Shown: piece by piece, positions 15,531 to 25,400 of the stretch
How positions within the stretch are numbered: the first letter of the stretch is position 1
Layout of the letters: each line of letters begins with the position of its first letter
The notes under the pieces: generated by a model
The model's input: the letters and a program-made list of their open reading frames with translations, nothing else
Databases searched by the model: none
What the model was told of the DNA's origin: nothing
Assembly: GCF_030704535.1 (NCBI RefSeq)
Contig: NC_081809.1
Location: 1,534,501-1,598,500, forward strand
Source: Vitis vinifera
Lineage: Eukaryota; Streptophyta; Magnoliopsida; Vitales; Vitaceae
DNA length: 64,000 nt
Reading direction: 5' to 3'
Program-made: the position numbers and the translations under genes

Positions 15531-18500
15531 AGTTGTTTTCTAGAATATGATTGAATTTGTAATATGAAAGATGGTACATTTCAATGATTTTAATTTAATA
15601 AAAAAATGAAGTTGTTGATATTATTATTATTATTAGTGGGTAACCTGCCAAACCAAGTAGTTTGGTTTATATTATAATTATTATAATTATTATTAATGTG
15701 GATCAAAAGTAAGGCTTATATTTTTTTTTTTAATTCATATAAGTTTGGATATTGTTGTATCTTGTCCACTCTCATCCCAATTGTATAGAAATTAATTTTA
15801 AAATAGTTTTTTTTTCCACTCTGAACACATAAAATAATAAAAAGTTACTTAAAAATATTTCTAATAAAAGCATTACAAATAAATTTTTTAATCAAAATCA
15901 CTTGTTTACGACTCCTAATACGTAATTTTTTATATTTTTAAAATATTTGTCCAACATCTAATTCCAAATATTATAAAAAACCTTTTAGCTTTCTCAAAAT
16001 CACTCTCAAACAATTCTAAATTATGTTATGAAAAGATAAAATAGAAGTAGTCAATTTAAATTCTATTTTAATATTTAAAAATATTTTCCCTTGAAAAAAA
16101 AGTTATTGATAGTCAATTGATTTTTTTTAACTAACATTTATTAGGTAGGTGCTTATTGGAAAAAAAAATATTATATACTAAATTATAAAAAATGCTTTAA
16201 TTTTTTTTTTTTAAATTTACATTCAAACACTAATAGATTCTTTATAAAAGTGTTTTTGATAAACCTTGTTTAGCGAAAATGCACTTACCAACCACACAAA
16301 AAATGGATTTATTCAACTTTTATTTTTTATTAATTTTTTCTTAATTTTAATTAAATACACCTAATTTTTATTGATTTGAAAATCCATTAAATACTTATTA
16401 TTATCGTATTTATTTGTATTTAATGGAAATGTTAGGGGAGATGTTTGCTAGATTTTCCATAATGAAGTTGTGAATAAAAGTGAAAGTTGTCCATATCACG
16501 TATCAATAGAAATACTTATTGACAACTAAAACTTTCCTTTTAAGAAATAATTAGGTGGTGTTTATTTTTTTTACTTAATTTTAAATAGAACCTTAATAAT
16601 TAATAGTATTAAATATTAGGTTGTATGTTTTTATAGTATTTTATTTTTATTAAGTATTATAAAGTAAAAAAAAATCAATATGTTATTTTTTTTATTTAAA
16701 AAAAGTTATATATTCTGTTTTTTTTTTTTTTTTTTGTAAAAAATTTATAATAAATTATATAAAAAAAAAGTAGAAAAATAAATAACCTAAATTTTGAAAA
16801 CAAATTATTTTTAGTAAAAAACCAAAAAATCAAACACCACTTTAGTATTTGTAAAACTTGTCCACCTCATTGTAAAACCGGTAAGAGATGACAAACCCTT
16901 TAAAAGTTGTTTTGAGAGTCAAAATTTAGGCAAGGCGACATTATTGCATGCCTGCAAGACCAAAACCAAATTGGTATTTTGCTTGAGAAATTTACAAAGT
17001 TCCTGTTCCTGCATTGAATCTTATGAGAACAACCACAAGGCAAGTAAGAACAATGGATTATAATCTTTGTACGAAAATAAATTGGTTCAAAACCACACAC
17101 AACGACATCGATTCAATCTTGATTCCAAGAGAACAAGGTTTTAGTTGGGGCTGGGAATGGACCATTCAAATCATAATTGGAGTTTGGGTGGGGGTGGGTG
17201 AGGTTCAGGTTCTCGAACTCAATTCTTACACGGCTTATCCACAGTCTGTCTTGCCTTGTCCTGTACGTGGAACTCAAGAACTGTGTGGTCCAGTCACGGT
17301 CCTTACCGAGCTGCCTAGAATTTGTAGTAAGATTTGGCCCCGTGAGCCCTTTAGCACTAGTACTCCACCGCCTCTGTTGTTGTAATATAACCACAGAAGC
17401 TCAGGATTCACCGCCACTGACATGTCATTCTGGTAGAGAAAATGAAAGGTAAAATCAACTTGGAGGATCATTTGTCCCTTTATATCACACTTGTCCTATC
17501 AGATTTGGAAGATGCCCAAGCTAGCTTTTACAGTGATTTGATCCCCACCCAATTTGAATTTAATTGTAAGGGTTTGGCCCTAACTACAATGAGAAGTCAC
17601 CTTCATGCCGTCACTGAGTTTGGTCCGTGGGTGGCTTCTTAGAGTTTGATCCCACTTTTAACCCGTAGTGTAGTCCCAAGAAGGCCAAAATTCAGTCTAG
17701 ATGGTGAAGTTTTGAGTGTGATCCCAAGCAATGGATTAACTTAACAATATTAAGGAATATCTCATATGTATATTGACCCGAAATCTAAAAGATTAAGTTT
17801 TTAGAAAAATTGGTAACGAGGTCTTGAATTCGACCCCCTTTTTATAATTTGTATTTCCCCTATTTCTTTTTTTCTCTCTAAGTAAATAAAAAATCTAACC
17901 GACACCTTATGCATAACGTAATAAGACAAATGAATTCAAACTTCACAATCCAATAATTTCACGAAGGAATAAGGCTATAGAATACATTTTTGGGATGAGA
18001 ACAATATCCACCAGGACGGTCAGCCAATGTTGAGGCGACACATCTCATGTCGTATATTCTCTAAGAATCATGTTCCTGGCATGGAGTTGTGCAGAATGGA
18101 AAATTAAAATGAGGGTGGGGGTGGGGGAAGGGGGTGCTTAGCATTTTACCAGGAAAATGTAGGAGGACCACCTAACCATTTTTCGAAATTATTCGCACTT
18201 TATCTGCAAGAATCTTTGCAGGTTTTTTTTTTTAATTTTTGTTTCTTTCTTCTCCCAAGTATGGCATATTCAAACGCCAGAATAGCTCCTGCTTGTACAG
18301 TATGTAAGATTGAATTAAGTCCCTGTTTGGATGGTCTACATCTTTTCCAGTATTTAAACCTTTCCGGCTTTCCCTCCTCTAAATTATTGATTTCCTGATC
18401 TGGATACATGATGTAGCTTCTAATAATATTCAACTAGTGCATGTTTCTTGGTATTCCTGTGATTCCTTCTACATATGTAGAAACTCAAAGGTCACATCCA

Positions 18501-20080
18501 CTTCCCTCTCATCCCATTGCAAAAGGTTAGACAATATGACAATGCTTTCTCTCTAGATAATGAAATTTGTGTCCTTGAAGCCAAATTTAGGCCTTAAACC
18601 CTGTAAATTGTACAAAAAATTAATATTTGTAGGACCTTTTTTTTTGCCCTATAATTTGAGGGCAGAGGTTTTAGGGACTTGGGGGGGCGTAGATGAGTTT
18701 TGAAATTTAATTTATTTTGATGGGGTTGTGAACTTTAGTGGTGATTGAGAATAAATTTGCATTTGAAAATAATTACAACTTATTGCATCCAATTTCATCA
18801 AATTCGAGTTCGAAAAAACAAGAAATGCAAAGAAAAATAGAAGATCCGGTCGATGATGCTTTCAAAAACAATTTTAAAAAAATATTCCTTATCGAAAGTT
18901 TTGAAAAATGATTTTTTTAAGTGATTATTTTAAAACAAAATTCTGTTTGAAATTTTAAATAAGAAAAAATAAGAGTATATTTACTAATTGTTTTAGAAAA
19001 TAATTTTTGAAAATTGATTTTTAATTTTTGTAGAATAAAATTCTATTTGGAAATCTAAAATATGTAGTATTTTATTTTTATTTATATAATTATTTCTTAA
19101 AACATTTTTAAGAAAAATCTTTATAGACAAAATCACTTTTGACCAATTTAAACAAAGCAAAAAGAACAATCCAAATAAAGCGAAGCGGGCCACATGGTGC
19201 CCACTCTCTGGCATTGAAACAGAGAATTTGGACACATAAAATTAGGAAGAAAGAAGGAATGAAGGAGTGATAAGGCATGGGCATGGTCAGGTGGAGATGG
19301 TCAACCAGCCCAAAAAGTGGATCCAACCTCACTGCCAACCCCTCGTGGCTCACAGACAACAAGCCACCAGCTGTATAATTGGATCCATATTCGAATAGGT
19401 CAACAACCTGGCTGTCCAACTCGGCCGGCACACCCACATAATTTATTAGCCATATCAAAATCAATAGCCTTTCGTGACTCCAATTTTTAAATGGTTGCCT
19501 CATCATAAGGTACAAGAAATTAATTTTTCTCCATAGTTCTAGAATCCACATATTATCATATTCTTATATAATTATAACGCAGGCCTAGGACTTGGCCTTT
19601 GACCGTATCTTAGGAGACTGTGATAGTTTTTTTTTCTCCAAGCCCGCGTGCCTCTCACGGTTCCATTCCCCACAATCCTATTGGGAAAAATTATTTATCC
19701 TGTACTCGACTTTATAACAATATAAATAAATAAATACACACAACTGCCCACCTTCTCATCTAATTTATGAGTTAAGTTCCGGTTTCCCAGATGCCCTTTT
19801 AGATCACTATGAGCTGTATTAATGTTTGAATTATTAATTAGATAAAAATAAAATAAAATATTTTTTTTATAACGTTATGATTTATTTTTTCTAAGCTACA
19901 ATGTTTTGGGTGTCTTAAGAATGCCACATGCACAGCCAGAGCACCGCTCCATCTACCAACAGTGTACGGACGTGACCCGAAATGGAAAAAATCAAAATGA
20001 ACAAATGATAATTAATAAAGCATAGAGAAAGCGGACACAGTTTTGGCTTATTTACTGGACCGTTATTTTTTTATTTTTTT
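15531..20080. other. Gene-free spacer between SFR2 and TAS3
   Basis: Mostly AT-rich with long T and A runs. Two islands of more balanced composition stand out, about 16890-17720 and 19140-19560. Both have short open frames on either strand, but none shows a recognisable domain or splice structure. About 18860-19130 resembles the AT-rich repeat family seen in SCPL intron 9. Confidence 0.5.
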
Positions 20081-20085
20081 TATTT

Positions 20086-20292
20086 TTGCCAGATGGCGTC
20101 GGCCGGGCAGCCGCGGAGTACCGGCGGGCAGGCCGCTCCAACAGTACAGGCGCTGACGTCAGGTTTGGGTTGTGGTCTTTTACATTCCTTCTGGGCCTAT
20201 GGACCTGTCACTGTCAGGTCCACTCGGGCCAGCCCACTGGCTGTCCCAGCCTCCCGGCTCCCGTCCCCCTTCTTTCCTCCTTATTAATAAAA
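20086..20292 (+). promoter_or_regulatory. TAS3 promoter
   Basis: A GC-rich stretch contains the perfect palindrome CTGACGTCAG (20153-20162), a bZIP/TGA-type ACGT site, followed by a TATA box in TTATTAATAAAAG at 20281-20292. The predicted transcription start is about 25-30 bases downstream, near 20315. A long open frame that crosses this stretch is not thought to be coding. Confidence 0.6.
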
Positions 20293-20320
20293 GCTCATTC
20301 CTCCCTAGTTATTCCTCACT

Positions 20321-20355
20321 ACTTCCTTCCTTCCTTCCTTCCTTCCTTCCTTCAT
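20321..20355 (+). repeat. (CTTC)n microsatellite in the TAS3 leader
   Basis: About eight tandem CTTC units just after the predicted start. Pyrimidine-rich leader repeats of this type are common in plants. The length may vary between alleles. Confidence 0.85.
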
Positions 20356-20393
20356 GCTCAAACCATCATCACTCTTTCTTCTCCACGGAGGCC

Positions 20394-20694
20394 ATGGACA
20401 AATTTTCACGGCAAAAAGCATTCGCGAAACTTCCACAAGGTGCGTTTGTTTAACATTTTTCTTATCACTAACTTCACTCCTCTATTAATCGGTTCTTTCC
20501 TTATTTTTAGTTCAATTGTGGACGAGTGCAATCATTCCTTACTCACAATCTTCCATTCAGGTGACTATGATGAAGCCATTCTCATGTTTGGTCACCACCA
20601 CAACATCTCGGAAAAGTATGATGGCAATGAGAGGGAGCTCCTCTTTGGTGAAGACATTGATCGCGGGTTGGTGACCGAGGCTGGTTGGTGTTAA
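20394..20694 (+). CDS. Short spliced ORF of the TAS3 transcript, ending next to the 5' miR390 site
   Basis: ATG at 20394 is in a strong context (GCCATGG). Joining 20394-20439 to 20561-20694 across a GT-AG intron gives 59 codons starting MDKFSRQKAFAKLPQ and ending LVTEAGWC, with TAA at 20692-20694, three bases before the 5' miR390 site. TAS3 transcripts of other plants carry a short ORF ending close to this site, and ribosomes stalled there by AGO7-miR390-SGS3 are reported to favour siRNA production; the peptide is thought secondary. A second acceptor (after 20510, with the better pyrimidine tract) would give a different C-terminus and a stop at 20672-20674. The frame without splicing does not include this ATG. 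The peptide is not recognised as a known family. Confidence 0.6.
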
Positions 20695-20697
20695 TTG

Positions 20698-20718
20698 GGT
20701 GCTATCCTACCTGAGCTT
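20698..20718 (+). promoter_or_regulatory. 5' miR390 site of TAS3 (non-cleaved type)
   Basis: Complementary to miR390 apart from one G:U pair and a two-base mismatch opposite miRNA positions 10-11. Central mismatches that block slicing while keeping AGO7 bound are the hallmark of the 5' site of TAS3. Confidence 0.93.
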
Positions 20719-20778
20719 TTTCTTCGTTGTTTTTTTTATATTTTTCATCGTTTTTTTTTTTATTCTCTTTTTCTTGTC

Positions 20779-20799
20779 TTCTTGACCTTGTAAGACCTT
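20779..20799 (+). ncRNA. tasiR-ARF, 5'D8(+)
   Basis: A 21-mer with the tasiR-ARF core TTCTTGACCTTGTAAGACC followed by TT. It lies exactly eight 21-base registers upstream of the predicted cleavage point. Targets in plants are ARF2, ARF3 and ARF4 mRNAs. Confidence 0.95.
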
Positions 20800-20820
20800 T
20801 TCTTGACCTTGTAAGACCCT
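20800..20820 (+). ncRNA. tasiR-ARF, 5'D7(+)
   Basis: The second copy directly abuts the first and ends in CT instead of TT. It lies exactly seven registers upstream of the predicted cleavage point, as in the two-tasiR TAS3 loci of other angiosperms. Confidence 0.95.
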
Positions 20821-20935
20821 GTTGTGCGCATTTCTTCTTCGTTTTCCATCTTGTCATGAACTCTATACCAGCACCGACTGACATAGAGTTCGGCCATCGT
20901 GTTCCCCGTTTCCGCCCAACTCATGTTCTCCTTCC

Positions 20936-20956
20936 TTGTCTATCCCTCCTGAGCTA
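20936..20956 (+). promoter_or_regulatory. 3' miR390 site of TAS3 (cleaved)
   Basis: The core CTATCCCTCCTGAGCT is fully complementary to miR390 positions 2-17, including the slicing position. The mismatches are at the miRNA 3' end and at position 1. The cut is predicted between 20946 and 20947 and sets the 21-base phase. Confidence 0.93.
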
Positions 20957-20985
20957 TTGGAATTGAACCAACACCCTCCCCTCAA

Positions 20986-22040
20986 AATTCTCGACAATGA
21001 TAGTAATGGGCTTCATTTGTGACATGTAAATCTAGTATAAAAAGAAAAAGAATGTTAATTTTGAGGTAGAGAAAAAGAGAGAGTTGTAAAGAGTACTGAA
21101 ATGGAAAAGGATTGATCAGATATAAGGTGTTTTGGGGTGTTGACAGAATAATAGTATTTGCTGTCTTTCCAGTTTCCACTATTCATTTACAGCCATCAAT
21201 TTCGATTGGTATTATATGGGCAGAAATATGCTGTTGCAGGCAGCAGTTTCGTTGTTTTATATGTTGTTTGGCTGAGAAGTGAGTAGAGAATAAATATTCT
21301 TCTGCAGATCTGTGAAGACTTAATTCCCCTCGTGACTGCTCTTATGTACAAAATATCCACTGTATTATTGGAGTTTTCTCTCTCTCTCTCTCTGGTTTCT
21401 TCCATCTTTATCTGAGCTCATTTCATTTATGAGGTGTGGAAAAAACTCACTTGTCACAAGAGGGGAAATCAGCTTTTCTTTGCTTAAGGACAACTTTGCT
21501 GCTTGAAGTTCTTGCTTGTCTATTTTTATTATTTAATTTCTTGTTCTTTTCTTCTTTTGCTCAAGACAAATAGAATTGAATTTGTAGATGCTGTAGGCCT
21601 GTGGGACTTTCTAAACCTCTAAATTAATCCCCTATCATTCCTTTTTACTTGTTTTTTATTCTTTATTCAAACCTCTAAATTGATATATTTAATAATAAAT
21701 ATCATATTTTTTAATTTTTTAATATAAAATTATATATGATTAAATATATTAATAAATTTAAAAATAAATTTTTTATTTAGGCTTGATTAATACCCATGAA
21801 AAAATATGAGCCCCAAGATCTTCAATAAGATAAGGGGTAGTGACCTAACATGCCAGTCAAATGTTTTCAATCTTTCAAAATCACAATCAACTTTGCTTTA
21901 TTATCACTCAAGATTCCCATGCTACATGGGGAACATGGAAGTATCATTTTGGAAAAAGTAGGGCTTGATTAAAAAAATAATAGGGTTTCAAATTAAATTA
22001 AAGTGAAAATAATTAAAGAATTTAATTTAAATTAAAAATA
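20986..22040. other. Sequence downstream of TAS3, no gene seen
   Basis: The first part should contain the TAS3 3' end and polyadenylation site, which I cannot place. A (CT)n run lies at about 21378-21392. The rest is AT-rich spacer. Confidence 0.5.
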
Positions 22041-22417
22041 TTAAAGTTTATTTAGTAACCGTGTTCAAAAATAATTATGAAAAACGGTTTTTTTAAATTA
22101 TTTTTTAATATTTTATAAAATAAAAATCTATTTGGAAACCTAAAATATTTTTAATATTTGTAAATATATTTTAAAAATAATTTTTATATTTAGTATTTTA
22201 TTTTTAATCATTTTATGTGTTTGCATAATTATTTTTTAAAATAGTTTTCATAAAATAATAAAAAACAACTAAAAAAGTATTTTCTAAAAACACACTGTTT
22301 TTATTCTTAAGAACAGAAAATAGAAAACGGTTTTTAGTTTTAAAATGTGTTTTCACATTATTTTATTTTAGAAAACATAAAATTATTTTCAAAAACAATT
22401 ATCAAATAGACCTTTAA
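22041..22417. mobile_element. MITE-like element with about 36-base terminal inverted repeats
   Basis: The left end TTAAAGTTTATTTAGTAACC and the reverse complement of the right end (TTAAAGGTCTATTTGATAAT) match imperfectly and both run on to AAAATAATT. A TTA/TAA target duplication is possible. The interior is AT-rich, without a transposase, and belongs to the same family as the element in SCPL intron 9. Confidence 0.6.
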
Positions 22418-25400
22418 TGTCTGGAAAAAAAAATCACTATCAAGTTACTTCTAAGAAAAGGATTAACACCCATTTCTCACGCTTATTTCTTTTTTCTTTT
22501 TCTTTTCAAGTAAATAACATTTGTTGCTTACCTAACTATAAAAAAAATTACTCAATGTCACTAGAAATTTATGGGAAATAACCATAGAGGGTTTTTTTTA
22601 TATATAAAAATAATAATAATTTACTTTTTATTTTTAAAGTAGGAATGAAGAAGTACGAAACATGTTAAGAGCAATTATAGCAAAACATAATTCAAAAAAT
22701 GTTGAAGTGTACTTCCACATTGGTTATATAAACCAAGCACAGACCACACTTGGCAAATGTACACAAGGCCATATTCAAATGCAAATGGGCCAAAAGCAAA
22801 GAGGGGAATGATGTAGTGAAGAGATATATATTGAGTTGTGTGATGGTCACTAGAAGTGTGTTAAGGCAAAACTTGGTAATAATTATGGTTGATGAGACAA
22901 TGCAATTGGGTTTGAGGGTTGAGTCGGTGGCAAGGGAGGTTAGGAAGTCAATAAACTTCAAGAACAAAATGATGGTGTCCACAAGTGGGCATTGAAAAGC
23001 TTTATACCTTTACTCCATCATCGTCCTTTTCTATTCACCTTACTATTTACACACAAAACCCAACCCCACTCCTTTCCCCCTCTCCCACACAATGCAGATT
23101 TGGTCTCCCATTTTTTTTTTTTTTTTTTAAGACAAATTTAATAAAAAAAAAATAGTAGTACATTATGATGTTGTAAAAAGGATGTGATTAAAAGGCATTT
23201 CAAAATGACTTAATTTTATTTGAATTGATGGCATCTTTTACATTTATTTCAAGCTAGAGAGAGAGGGGGGAATGTAAACTAGTGAGAAGATGAGAGGTTG
23301 ATTTACAACCTGTAATTTTAAAAAATATTTTTAATATTTTTAATAATTGAAAAAGAAATATTTTTAAATGTTAAAAAGATTAAAAATATTTTTAAGAATT
23401 ATTGTGAAACACACTCTTAAAATGCGTTTAATAATTATTTTAGAAAACATTTCTATAATTTTTAATATTTACAAAGTTTTATTTTTCAGATGTTAAAAAT
23501 ATTAACAACGCTCCTTAAAACAGAACACCCTCTTAGTTGACAACTTGACATACTAAATGGGCATTTTTTGGTGGGGGAATTGTATTTGGATCTTAATGAA
23601 AAAAAAAACATGGAGATCCAAATTAAAAAAAAAGGTAGGTTGGCCTTTTTAAAAATAAAAATAAAAATAGATATGTAAAATTATGAAAATGACATGATTT
23701 TGTTCCTTAAACTCTAATTCTAATCTCACTTTTTTTTTTCCTTTTTGTTTTTTTGACTTCCTTTCTTTCTTTTCCATATATGGGGGAGGAAAAGGGGGAA
23801 AGGGGGAATCAATCATGATTGACAATATTTTAGGTGGATTAGATTTGATTTTTGGTGGAAAATTAAGGATAGTTTAATAATTTCATAAACTTCTATGATT
23901 TATAAAATAAAGATTCTAAAGCAAGATTGGAAGGTAAAAAATTAAAATGGAATTTTCATTATTGCATTTTCATGATTTATTAGAACTAGAATTAAGATTA
24001 CAAACTTCTGGCAGAAATAAAATTAACTCATATTTAATTTTAATAATCAAAAGTAAAAAAATCTATTCCATATTCTATTTACTTTTACATTTGCATTATG
24101 ATTAAAAATAAGAACTCCTTAGAATTTGATAATAAAATCGAAAAAATACCTTTTTAGATGTATTTCTTCAAAGATATTACTAATAAGACAATACCGTGAC
24201 AAAGTTTTATTTTTTTTATACAAATTTTATTATTTTCTTTCACAGATTGGAATTGAGTTTACCCAAAAAGAGAAAGAAAAGTGAGATAATTATTTTATCA
24301 CACATTTTTTGGATGTGATCGGAAAAGCTAAATTTTTTTAATTTATTATTATGAAAGTGAAATTAATAATTTTGATTTTTCGTTCACATAATACATTATG
24401 TGTGTATATATACATATTCCAAAATACGGCATGGATATGGTGAGTGATGGTTTAGGTGAAAATCTAATGTGGGTAGTTTTGTGCAGCGAATGTGGAACAC
24501 TGGGGCCTATCTTTTCAACGTCATTTCCATCATTGGGTGGCATGCCAACTTGGTCTTCTCATTCGGCTGTCATTTTTATTTATTATTATTATTTTTTTTA
24601 ATTTTTTTTACTTTTACTGGAATCATTCCATGGAGGACCCTCTCAAAAGAAGATGATTTGACGCTTGTCATTGACCTCTCAATAATGCCTTGATGACTAG
24701 CTTCGCCCATCAAACTTTACAATTGAGAAAAACCAGCTATATATGCCTTGATTCTTGATCCTTGACTTAGGGTCTCTTTGAAAAGCATCTTTTTTTTCCC
24801 AAATTATGATATCAGTATATCACAACCTTCTCTCTCAAACTTTAATTTATTAGACCTAACGCCCCTCCCACTCTCGCTCTTTTCATTCAAGATTTTCAAC
24901 CATACACCTCTATTTTAGGGTTCACCAATACATCATCAATGAATTTTATATTTGAAAAATATTTTTATTTTTAAAAATAAAAATAATTATAATATTTTCA
25001 AACAAAAATAATTATGTTTTTAATGTTTGCAAAATTCTCCAAGAATTTAACACCCACTGCCAATCCTGAATGATCTCAATTGTTGTAGCAATTTTTATTT
25101 ATTTTTTTATTTGCATATTAAGTCTTGGACATAAAACTTGGGCTGCACGGTCCAAAGGGATTTGGGATGGGCCTAGTCAGTCACTATTGCTATGCCACAA
25201 TTGGGCTTTATTAGGCCTGGCCTTGTTCATCCCAATCGAGCCCACCCAATCTCTCAATATTATTTTACGTTACTTTCATTTATTAGTTCTTTATATTTTC
25301 ATCTCATTCAAACACGACTATTCATTTCTTTTTCCCTTTTTTTTTTTTTCCTTTTCCCCACATGTCTTAGAGAAGGAACGGTAGATCTAACATTGGGCCG

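Larger units (their letters stand above)
20310..20985 (+). ncRNA. TAS3: TAS3 trans-acting siRNA precursor (makes tasiR-ARF)
   Basis: Two sites complementary to miR390 flank two back-to-back tasiR-ARF sequences. The 5' site is 20698-20718 and the 3' site 20936-20956. From the predicted cut between 20946 and 20947, counting back in 21s puts the D7(+) register at 20800-20820 and D8(+) at 20779-20799; both are exactly tasiR-ARF (core TTCTTGACCTTGTAAGACC). In plants the AGO7-miR390 complex triggers RDR6/SGS3/DCL4 processing of such transcripts, and tasiR-ARF then represses ARF2, ARF3 and ARF4, affecting leaf polarity, phase change and lateral roots. The 5' boundary is inferred from the TATA box; the 3' end is not visible and was set loosely. 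Confidence 0.95.

Noticed and set aside
20086..20694. A 202-codon plus-strand frame across TAS3 as a protein gene.
   Set aside because: Its ATG lies upstream of the TATA box and the frame crosses the (CTTC)n leader; only the last 44 codons, reached by splicing, are plausible.
25150..25172. TCCAAAGGGAT resembles the start of miR393.
   Set aside because: The match stops after 11 bases and no hairpin arm was found.
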